Assembly: GCA_964646495.1 (NCBI GenBank)
Contig: CAZYEO010000121.1
Coordinates: 1 to 6,926, forward strand
Direction of reading: 5' to 3'
Length of the DNA: 6,926 nucleotides
Source of the DNA: HGM05232 sp964646495
GTDB lineage: Bacteria; Bacteroidota; Bacteroidia; Bacteroidales; Muribaculaceae
Shown: positions 1-5,259 of the stretch, piece by piece
Layout of the letters: each line of letters starts with the position of its first letter
How positions within the stretch are numbered: the stretch's first letter is position 1
Translations under genes and position numbers: made by a program
The notes under the pieces: generated by a model
The model's input: the letters and a program-made list of their open reading frames with translations, nothing else
Database searches by the model: none
What the model was told of the DNA's origin: nothing

Positions 1-36
1 AATCGGTTTATTCCGGAAGGGACATTAGATATATAA
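1..36 (+). CDS. 3' end of an upstream gene (partial, 11 codons)
   Basis: The first frame is open from the window edge to a TAA at 34-36 and would encode a tail reading NRFIPEGTLDI. Base composition here is more balanced than in the very AT-rich stretch that follows at 30-50, which fits a coding end followed by an intergenic gap. Eleven residues are too few to assign a family. It could equally be non-coding sequence, so this is a tentative call. Confidence 0.35.
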   Translation, partial: NRFIPEGTLDI

Positions 37-50
37 TTAAAATATTTATT

Positions 51-425
51 ATGCTATTGGCTCGAAACAGAATGTCGGCTATTTTATCCTATATTATAGG
101 GTGGATGTTGGTTCTCGGTATTAATAGCAGTGAATATCTTTTTATTTACTTTGGAATAGGAGTAATAACCCTATTGATAAAGATTGGTTGGAATATAAAA
201 ATCTGTGTTAAGAATGAGGATGTCCCCCAACTTACAAAAAATGAGATGAGGATGTTTGTATTCTTAGGATTTATATGGTTTGTGATATTGATATTAAATT
301 GTTTGATTGATGCACATCTACCATCCTGGAGCACAAAAGCTATGTGGATAATATTCGGCAGCGGATTAATATATTGGATAATGGTATTATTAAAGACTGA
401 GAATATAAATGGGAATAAAATATAG
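51..425 (+). CDS. Small hypothetical four-helix inner-membrane protein
   Basis: I do not recognise this 124-residue protein. It has four hydrophobic stretches, at about residues 8-24, 28-47, 68-86 and 97-114, and a polar, charged middle loop (about 49-66, with KNEDVPQLTKNE), so a four-pass inner-membrane protein is likely. No signal peptide, catalytic motif or metal-binding motif is visible. The ATG at 51 follows an AT-rich leader; an alternative start is the ATG at 72 (residue 8). It lies 14 bases after the probable end of an upstream gene, so it may be the last gene of an operon, and it is followed by a strong hairpin terminator. Length, hydrophobic pattern and its placement before a terminator support a real gene, but no function can be inferred. 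Confidence 0.7.
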   Translation: MLLARNRMSAILSYIIGWMLVLGINSSEYLFIYFGIGVITLLIKIGWNIKICVKNEDVPQLTKNEMRMFVFLGFIWFVILILNCLIDAHLPSWSTKAMWIIFGSGLIYWIMVLLKTENINGNKI

Positions 426-446
426 TAAAAGGGTTATCAATGTGGT

Positions 447-493
447 GCAACTGCAAAACATGAAAATTATATTTTCGTTTTGCAGTTGCTTTT
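447..493 (+). terminator. Rho-independent terminator after the small membrane protein gene
   Basis: A 13-bp perfect inverted repeat pairs 447-459 with 477-489. The stem continues, after a 2-base bulge, as 6 more pairs (462-467 with 471-476) closing a 3-base loop, and is followed by TTTT at 490-493 and then GCTT. It lies 22 bases after the stop of the membrane protein gene. The right arm also contains the -33 box of the next promoter. Confidence 0.8.
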
Positions 494-509
494 GCTTAGT
501 GTATCTTTA
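479..509 (+). promoter_or_regulatory. Bacteroidetes-type promoter for the ABC transporter operon
   Basis: TTTG at 479-482, a 19-base spacer and TATCTTTA at 502-509 match the Bacteroidetes primary-sigma pattern TTTG/TAnnTTTG with one mismatch, in the last base of the -7 box. Transcription would begin at about 516, giving a leader of about 17 bases before the ATG at 533. The -33 box sits in the 3' arm of the preceding terminator. An alternative alignment (TTTG 491-494, TAATTTTT 517-524) has a 22-base spacer and would leave almost no leader, so it is less likely. Confidence 0.6.
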
Positions 510-532
510 CACTATATAATTTTTATGACGCA

Positions 533-1180
533 ATGCAAGAAATAAATTTGACCGATTGCCTGCCAAAAGTATTCGCTGACTTAGAAACCGGAATAAAATC
601 TGAAGTTTGGCAAAAGAATCTCACATTTGAAAAAGGCAAAAAATATCTTATAAGTGCTGAAAGCGGTACAGGAAAGTCATCGTTATGTAGTTATATATAT
701 GGATACCGTGTGGATTATACGGGTACGATGGATTTCGATGGGAAAGATATTAATAATATATCTATGGCTAAATGGTGTGAAATAAGAAAACGACACATTG
801 CCTATCTGCCTCAAGAATTACGTTTGTTCCCAGAATTGACAGCTCTTGAAAATGTCGAACTTAAAAATAATCTTACCCGGCATAAAAGTGTGGTACAGAT
901 AAAAGAAATGTTTGAATTACTCGGAATCCCTGAAAAAATAGATGCTAAAGTATGTCACCTTTCAATAGGACAACAACAACGAGTAGCTATAATTCGCACG
1001 TTATGCCAGCCATGTGATTTCTTTATGCTTGACGAACCGGTGAGCCATCTTGATATTCGCAATAATCGATTGATTTCTTCACTCATATTCACCGAAGCTA
1101 TTGCACAAGGAGCCGGAATCATTGCTACATCTGTGGGTAATAATATTGATATTAACTTTGATAAAAAATTGATGTTATGA
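533..1180 (+). CDS. ABC transporter ATP-binding protein, MacB/LolD/FtsE-like
   Basis: This 215-residue cytoplasmic ATPase should drive the FtsX-like permease encoded next. Visible motifs are Walker A AESGTGKS (42-49), Q-loop Q94 in YLPQ, signature LSIGQ (143-147), Walker B FFMLDE (163-168, with catalytic Glu168) and D-loop SHLD (171-174). Length and the match to the downstream permease place it in the LolD/MacB/FtsE group. Three departures from consensus stand out: the first Gly of Walker A is Ala42, the middle Gly of LSGGQ is Ile145, and the H-loop His appears to be Ser200 (ATSVG where ATHD-like sequence is usual). Key nucleotide-binding residues remain, so it is probably active but may hydrolyse ATP unusually. 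The ATG at 533 is the only ATG in this frame after an in-frame stop at 497-499. The last bases overlap the permease start (ATGA), suggesting translational coupling. The substrate is unknown. Confidence 0.9.
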   Translation: MQEINLTDCLPKVFADLETGIKSEVWQKNLTFEKGKKYLISAESGTGKSSLCSYIYGYRVDYTGTMDFDGKDINNISMAKWCEIRKRHIAYLPQELRLFPELTALENVELKNNLTRHKSVVQIKEMFELLGIPEKIDAKVCHLSIGQQQRVAIIRTLCQPCDFFMLDEPVSHLDIRNNRLISSLIFTEAIAQGAGIIATSVGNNIDINFDKKLML

Positions 1181-2364
1181 AAAACCTGATGAATAAACTC
1201 CTGAGAGCTAATGTAAGTGTAGCTCAAATGGCGGGTTTTGCCATAGCCAATCTCATAGGACTTGCAATTGTGGTATTGGCACTTCAATTTTATGTGGATG
1301 TACGCCCTGTATTTAATGATGAAGAGAGTTTCATATCGCGTGATTATCTTATTATCACACAGAAGGTGGGAGGTCTCGGCTCATTATTGGGAGAAAAAGC
1401 TGATTTTGATGCTAATAAAATAGAGGATATAAAAAAACAACCATGGGTGCGCAAGGTAGGCGAATTTACCACCTCCGATTATGGAATATATGCAAAAGTA
1501 GGAATGGGAGGTCGCGAATTGCATACGCAATTTTTCTTTGAATCTATCCCTACTGAATTTATTGATGTAAAATCGGATGAATGGGGTTTCAATCCCGCAA
1601 AACCTGAAATTCCGGTTATAATATCCAAGGATTATTTGGCTCTCTATAATTTCGGTTTTGCGGCTGCGCAAGGTATGCCACAAATAAGCGAAGGGATGAT
1701 AGGGGCAGTCCCAATATCTTTTGTTTTGAGTGGTAACGGAATTACAGAAGAGTATCGTGGACGTATCGTGGGGTTTAGCAATAGGCTGAACACTATAATT
1801 GTACCACAAGAATTTATGGAATGGAGCAATTCAAGATTTGCGCCTGCAACCAAGCTTGCTCCTTCTCGACTTATGGTAGAGGTAAACAATCCCGGTGATC
1901 CCGATATAAAAAAGTTTATGGATAAAAACGGATATGAAATTGCCGGGGATAAGCAGGATAGCGGTAAAGCTAATTATTTTCTTACTGTGATTATATCGAT
2001 AGTTGTAGCAGTGGGATTGCTTATATCTTTGTTATCATTTTTTGTGCTTATGCTCAGTATCTTTTTATTGTTGCAAAAGAATGCGCGTAAACTTCAAGAT
2101 TTGTTGATGCTCGGATATTCGCCGGCACAAATCGCTGCGCCATATATTCGTCTTGTAATATGGGTGAATGTGGGAGTGCTGATTGGTGCTGAAATTTTGG
2201 TGCTTATCGTGCGCTCGCAATATCTGCCTATGTTGGATGTATTTGGTGTCGAAGGAGCGGGGATTTGGTGGTCTACTCTCGGTGCGATAATGATAATTGG
2301 AGCTATTACAATTGCTAATATAATAGCAATAAAAAAGAAGATGTGTTCGCTATGGCGTGATTAA
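1177..2364 (+). CDS. FtsX-like ABC transporter permease (type VII)
   Basis: This 395-residue inner-membrane protein has the layout of MacB, LolC/E and FtsX: one N-terminal membrane helix (about 19-40), a large periplasmic domain (about 41-265), then three C-terminal helices (about 268-299, 324-346 and 362-386). The segment after the second helix (301-323, KNARKLQDLLMLGYSP) is the cytoplasmic region that contacts the ATPase in this family, and the Leu-Gly before the second membrane pair is typical of FtsX domains. It starts in the ATGA overlap with the ATPase gene, so the pair is one operon. In this superfamily such pairs act as mechanotransmitters or lipoprotein/peptide exporters rather than classical channels. 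Nothing in the sequence shows the substrate, and no outer-membrane or periplasmic partner gene is adjacent. LolCDE-like lipoprotein release is possible but unproven. Confidence 0.88.
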   Translation: MKNLMNKLLRANVSVAQMAGFAIANLIGLAIVVLALQFYVDVRPVFNDEESFISRDYLIITQKVGGLGSLLGEKADFDANKIEDIKKQPWVRKVGEFTTSDYGIYAKVGMGGRELHTQFFFESIPTEFIDVKSDEWGFNPAKPEIPVIISKDYLALYNFGFAAAQGMPQISEGMIGAVPISFVLSGNGITEEYRGRIVGFSNRLNTIIVPQEFMEWSNSRFAPATKLAPSRLMVEVNNPGDPDIKKFMDKNGYEIAGDKQDSGKANYFLTVIISIVVAVGLLISLLSFFVLMLSIFLLLQKNARKLQDLLMLGYSPAQIAAPYIRLVIWVNVGVLIGAEILVLIVRSQYLPMLDVFGVEGAGIWWSTLGAIMIIGAITIANIIAIKKKMCSLWRD

Positions 2365-2387
2365 AACGGGTAATTGGATAAAAATAT

Positions 2388-2423
2388 AATCGCCTCACAA
2401 TCTTCATGAATTGTGAGGCGATT
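2388..2423. terminator. Bidirectional hairpin terminator between the permease gene and metG
   Basis: A perfect 14-bp inverted repeat (2388-2401 with 2410-2423, GCCTCACA in its core) encloses an 8-base loop between two convergent genes. Read on the minus strand, the stem is followed by an ATATTTTTAT tract (complement of about 2378-2387), a good intrinsic terminator for metG, whose stop lies about 30 bases before the stem. On the plus strand the tail is only moderately T-rich, so termination of the ABC operon may be weaker. Confidence 0.8.
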
Positions 2424-2452
2424 CTTGTGTTATTCGGTTGAGGTTGTTAGAT

Positions 2453-4495
2453 TTATTTTACTTGTGCACCCGGAACTACTGCGCCTGTAGGACCGATAAC
2501 CACCAATGATCCATCAGGATTTTCTGCGCTCAGTATCATACCTTGCGATTCTATCCCCTTGAGTTTGCGTGGTTCAAAATTGGCTATAAAGCAAATATCT
2601 TTTCCAATAAGATCTTCAGGTGCATAATATTTTGCTATGCCTGACACTATTGTGCGTCCTCCAATTCCGTCGTCGATACGAAATTGAAGTAGCTTGTCAG
2701 CTTTAGGCACTTTGGTACATTCAAGAACTTTACCCACACGAATATCCATTTTCATGAAGTCATCGAAAGGGATATTAGGAGCTATATCAGCGGGTTTGAA
2801 ATTTTTTATTGTATTGTCCTCTTTAGTGCGTTGTAGTTTCTGAATTTGCGCTTCCACTACACTGTCTTCAATCTTTTCAAATAGTAGCTCAGGAGCCTTT
2901 ATTGTAGCACCGGCAGCAATGATGTCGATAGAGCCTAACTGTTCCCAATCTACGAAATATGGCATATTGAGCATTTTGCGTAGCTTTCCTGCTGAGAATG
3001 GTAGGAACGGTTCAAATGCGATAGCAAGATTGCCTGCGATCTGAAGAGCCATGTTCATCACAGTTTCCACGCGTGGCATATCGGTTTTTGATAGTTTCCA
3101 CGGTTCGGTGTCGGCAAGATACTTATTGCCTATGCGAGCAAGATTCATTGCTTCCTTTAGTGCATCGCGGAACCTGAAATTCTCGATATTTTTTTCTAAT
3201 ACTGCTTTTACTTCTTCAAATTCCTTTATAGTATCGAGGTCGTATTGTGTAAGCTCTCCTCGAGCCGGTACAGTGCCATCGAAATATTTATGAGTTAGCA
3301 CTAACGCACGATTTACGAAATTACCCAGAATAGCTACAAGCTCATTGTTGTTGCGAGCTTGAAAATCGCGCCATGTGAAGTCATTATCTTTAGTTTCGGG
3401 AGCGTTGGCAGTGAGTACATAGCGCAACACATCCTGTTTGCCCGGAAATTCTTCGAGATATTCGTGCAACCATACAGCCCAATTGCGTGAGGTCGATATT
3501 TTATCACCTTCAAGATTCAAAAATTCGTTGGCTGGCACATTTTCAGGAAGTTGATATGATCCATCAGCCATCATCATTGCCGGGAACACGATGCAATGAA
3601 ATACGATATTATCTTTTCCTATGAAATTAATGATACGAGTATCATCTTTTTTCCAATAATCTTCCCATGTGTCGGGCAGGAGCTCTATAGTATTGGAAAT
3701 ATATCCGATAGGAGCGTCAAACCATACATATAACACTTTTCCCTCGGCACCTTCAACAGGAACAGGTACGCCCCAATCCAAATCACGACTCACTGCGCGT
3801 GGTTGAAGTCCCATGTCGAGCCACGATTTACACTGTCCATACACGTTTGGTTTCCACTCTTTGTGACCTTCGAGAATCCATTCGCGAAGTTTGGGCTCCC
3901 ATTTGTCTAACGGAAGATACCAATGCTTGGTTTCTTTCAATACCGGCACATTTCCTGTAATAGCTGAATGAGGGTTTATGAGATCTGTAGCATTGAGCGA
4001 AGTCCCACATGCTTCACATTGGTCGCCATAGGCACGTTCATTTTTGCAATGAGGACAAGTGCCTACTACATAGCGATCTGCAAGGAATTGATGTGCATCC
4101 TCGTCATATAATTGCATGGATGTTTTCTCCACAAACTCCCCCTTGTCATATAGTTTCTTAAAGAAATCGCTGGCAGTTTTTTTATGTATATCAGAAGTTG
4201 TGCGCGAATATATATCAAATGAAATTCCAAGATCTTCAAATGATTTTTTTATAATGCCGTGATAGCGATCCACAACATCTTGAGGGGTTATACCCTCTGC
4301 TTTTGCTTTTATGGTAATCGGCACACCATGTTCATCGCTACCACCTATCATCACCACATCTTCATCTTTAAGGCGTAAATAACGTGTATATATGTCGGCA
4401 GGGATGTAAACACCGGCAAGGTGTCCTATGTGAACCGGTCCGTTGGCATATGGTAAAGCCGTGGTAACCAGAGTGCGAGCAAATTTCTTATCCAT
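2453..4495 (-). CDS. metG: Methionine--tRNA ligase (MetRS)
   Basis: This cytoplasmic enzyme joins methionine to its elongator and initiator tRNAs using ATP. The 680-residue protein has the full class I layout. The HIGH motif is at residues 22-25. A zinc-knuckle insertion has CPHC (147-150) and CEAC (160-163). The KMSKS-equivalent loop is KISTS (332-336). An anticodon-binding helical domain spans about 390-545, and a C-terminal Trbp111-like tRNA-binding/dimerisation domain about 578-680. The ATG at 4495 is chosen (MDKKFARTLVTTALPYANG). The frame is open to an ATG at 4552, but that codon lies at or upstream of the -33 box of the best promoter, and the extra 19 residues match nothing expected. 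The gene converges on the ABC operon and is preceded by a tandem array of promoter-like units. Nothing is missing or broken. Confidence 0.98.
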   Translation of the reverse strand: MDKKFARTLVTTALPYANGPVHIGHLAGVYIPADIYTRYLRLKDEDVVMIGGSDEHGVPITIKAKAEGITPQDVVDRYHGIIKKSFEDLGISFDIYSRTTSDIHKKTASDFFKKLYDKGEFVEKTSMQLYDEDAHQFLADRYVVGTCPHCKNERAYGDQCEACGTSLNATDLINPHSAITGNVPVLKETKHWYLPLDKWEPKLREWILEGHKEWKPNVYGQCKSWLDMGLQPRAVSRDLDWGVPVPVEGAEGKVLYVWFDAPIGYISNTIELLPDTWEDYWKKDDTRIINFIGKDNIVFHCIVFPAMMMADGSYQLPENVPANEFLNLEGDKISTSRNWAVWLHEYLEEFPGKQDVLRYVLTANAPETKDNDFTWRDFQARNNNELVAILGNFVNRALVLTHKYFDGTVPARGELTQYDLDTIKEFEEVKAVLEKNIENFRFRDALKEAMNLARIGNKYLADTEPWKLSKTDMPRVETVMNMALQIAGNLAIAFEPFLPFSAGKLRKMLNMPYFVDWEQLGSIDIIAAGATIKAPELLFEKIEDSVVEAQIQKLQRTKEDNTIKNFKPADIAPNIPFDDFMKMDIRVGKVLECTKVPKADKLLQFRIDDGIGGRTIVSGIAKYYAPEDLIGKDICFIANFEPRKLKGIESQGMILSAENPDGSLVVIGPTGAVVPGAQVK

Positions 4496-4522
4496 TGTGT
4501 AAAGTATCTTTTTATTAGAGTG

Positions 4523-4553
4523 CAAATATAGTGCAAATGAGAGAAATAACAAA
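4523..4553 (-). promoter_or_regulatory. metG promoter P1, exact Bacteroidetes consensus
   Basis: On the minus strand TTTG (complement of 4550-4553), a 19-base spacer and TATATTTG (complement of 4523-4530) match the Bacteroidetes sigma consensus exactly. Transcription would start near 4516, leaving a leader of about 20 bases to the ATG at 4495. It is the metG-proximal unit of the tandem array. Its -33 box overlaps the edge of the palindrome at 4552-4577. Confidence 0.8.
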
Positions 4554-4577
4554 GATTAAAACCGTGGTTTTAATCTT
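4552..4577. promoter_or_regulatory. 26-bp palindrome beside metG P1 (operator or hairpin)
   Basis: Perfect 12-base arms AAGATTAAAACC and GGTTTTAATCTT flank a GT centre. On the minus strand the palindrome ends inside the -33 TTTG, a suitable place for an activator or repressor dimer. As RNA it would form an AU-rich hairpin followed by UUUGUUAUUU, which resembles a weak intrinsic terminator. I do not recognise the site as belonging to a known regulator. Confidence 0.6.
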
Positions 4578-4605
4578 CAGATTTCCGAGTGCCGCCGATA
4601 TTATG

Positions 4606-4636
4606 AAAATATAGTGCAAATGAGAGAAATAACAAA
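4606..4636 (-). promoter_or_regulatory. Promoter-like unit P2 upstream of metG
   Basis: This is an exact 83-base-shifted copy of P1 except for the last base of the -7 box: TTTG (complement of 4633-4636), 19 bases, then TATATTTT (complement of 4606-4613). The single change, C at 4523 versus A at 4606 on the plus strand, removes the consensus final G. A transcript from here would run through the proximal palindrome before reaching metG. Its activity is inferred only from the motif. Confidence 0.5.
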
Positions 4637-4660
4637 GATTAAAACCGTGGTTTTAATCTT
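4635..4660. promoter_or_regulatory. Second copy of the 26-bp palindrome, beside P2
   Basis: This is identical to the palindrome at 4552-4577, exactly 83 bases away, with the same relation to its -33 box. Two identical dimer-sized sites in near-helical phase could allow cooperative binding. A transcript from P3 would contain both as hairpins, and one from P2 would contain only the proximal one. Confidence 0.55.
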
Positions 4661-4688
4661 CAGATTTCCGAGTGCCGCCGATATTATG

Positions 4689-4719
4689 AAAATATAGTGC
4701 AAATGAGAGAAATAACAAA
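4689..4719 (-). promoter_or_regulatory. Promoter-like unit P3 upstream of metG
   Basis: This is the third, most distal unit: TTTG (complement of 4716-4719), 19 bases, then TATATTTT (complement of 4689-4696). The spacer sequence is identical to P1 and P2. It lies in the inner half of the hairpin-forming sequence after cdd, so it could also be only a remnant of the repeat rather than a working promoter. Confidence 0.4.
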
Positions 4720-4753
4720 GTGAAACCGTGGTTTCCTTTTGGTATTTCTCTCA
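4704..4753 (-). terminator. 50-base imperfect inverted repeat after cdd, possible terminator
   Basis: Arms 4704-4727 and 4730-4753 pair at 21 Watson-Crick positions plus one G-T, with two mismatches, around a GT centre. The inner part (GAAACCGTGGTTTC) is a shorter relative of the palindromes in copies 1 and 2. It begins about 35 bases after the cdd stop on the minus strand, so it may end the cdd transcript. No clean T-run follows, so terminator strength is uncertain. The same DNA includes the P3 -33 box, so it could also be a regulator site. Confidence 0.5.
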
Positions 4754-4788
4754 GATTTAATAATTTTATGGGGGTGATTTTATTACCT

Positions 4789-5259
4789 TTAGAAATCCTC
4801 AAATTGTAGCGGTAGAAGGGCTTTTATTCCGCTTATTTTGTAAATTTCGTCTTTGCCGTAAAGGAGTATTTTAATCGGCTTTTCGGCAAGTTTCTCGTAT
4901 TCCATTATCGATTGGCGACAGGCTCCACAGGGAGAAATGGGCGATGAGATAAAATCACCGTTTTGAAATGCTGCAATGGCGATTGTTTCAACCTTTGCTC
5001 CCGGATATTTGGCATGTGCATAGTAGATAGCAGTGCGTTCAGCGCATAAAGATGATGGAAATGCTGCATTTTCTTGATTGCTCCCCTCTACGATTTCACC
5101 GTTCGACAGCAATAGTGCTGCCCCTACATGAAACTTACTATATGGTGCATAGGATCGTTGCGTTGCCTCTTTTGCGAGGTCGATCAATTTTTTATCCTCT
5201 GCACTTAGTTCATTATAGTCACAAACGATTATCTTTGTGCTGATTAATTTTTCTTTCAT
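4789..5259 (-). CDS. cdd: Cytidine deaminase
   Basis: This cytoplasmic zinc enzyme of pyrimidine salvage converts cytidine and deoxycytidine to uridine and deoxyuridine. The 156-residue protein shows the complete active site: CAE at 72-74 (zinc ligand Cys72, proton-shuttle Glu74) and PCGAC at 110-114 (zinc ligands Cys111 and Cys114). The substrate-binding stretch GSNQENAAFP lies at 59-68. Length is close to that of the homotetrameric bacterial class, which has a single deaminase domain. The ATG at 5259 (MKEKLISTKI) is chosen. The frame is open to an ATG at 5322, but that would add 21 residues foreign to the family and lies upstream of the best -7 box. The gene is transcribed towards metG but separated from it by the repeat array and a hairpin, so co-transcription is uncertain. 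It is divergent from the glucosaminidase gene. Confidence 0.95.
   Translation of the reverse strand: MKEKLISTKIIVCDYNELSAEDKKLIDLAKEATQRSYAPYSKFHVGAALLLSNGEIVEGSNQENAAFPSSLCAERTAIYYAHAKYPGAKVETIAIAAFQNGDFISSPISPCGACRQSIMEYEKLAEKPIKILLYGKDEIYKISGIKALLPLQFEDF
5230..5237 (+). promoter_or_regulatory. Possible -7 box for the glucosaminidase gene
   Basis: TATCTTTG on the plus strand is an exact TAnnTTTG match, 20 bases before the ATG at 5258. The only -33 candidate is TTAG with a 21-base spacer. It lies inside the start of cdd on the other strand, so a chance match is possible. A competing candidate is TAATTTTC at 5290-5297, which would serve a start at 5327. Confidence 0.3.

Larger units (their letters stand above)
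4524..4720. repeat. 83-bp direct tandem repeat, about 2.4 copies
   Basis: Copy 1 (4524-4606) and copy 2 (4607-4689) are identical by eye over all 83 bases, and a partial copy 3 (4690-4720, 31 bases) is also identical before it diverges. Each copy carries the promoter core and spacer, and the two full copies also carry a 26-bp palindrome and a short GC-rich segment (CCGAGTGCCGCCGAT). The period is about 7.9 helical turns at 10.5 bp per turn, so repeated sites would lie on nearly the same face of the DNA. Perfect identity points to recent duplication or ongoing homogenisation. The array fills most of the cdd-metG gap, and no reading frame is evident in it. Confidence 0.95.

Noticed and set aside
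525..545. Tiny leader reading frame overlapping the ABC ATPase start
   Set aside because: ATG at 525 opens only six codons with no regulatory features; it is more likely chance.
533..1180. ABC ATPase as a pseudogene
   Set aside because: Despite atypical motifs, the frame is intact and of normal length, the key nucleotide-binding residues are kept, and it is coupled to an intact permease gene.
4496..4552. Longer metG start at 4552 adding 19 residues
   Set aside because: The ATG at 4552 lies within the -33 box of the exact-consensus promoter, upstream of the expected start site, and the added residues are not typical of MetRS.
4524..4720. CRISPR array
   Set aside because: The 83-bp units are contiguous and identical with no unique spacers, and no cas genes are near.
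4496..4788. T-box or SAM riboswitch controlling metG
   Set aside because: I see no T-box sequence or SAM-aptamer core; the structure present is simple repeated palindromes.
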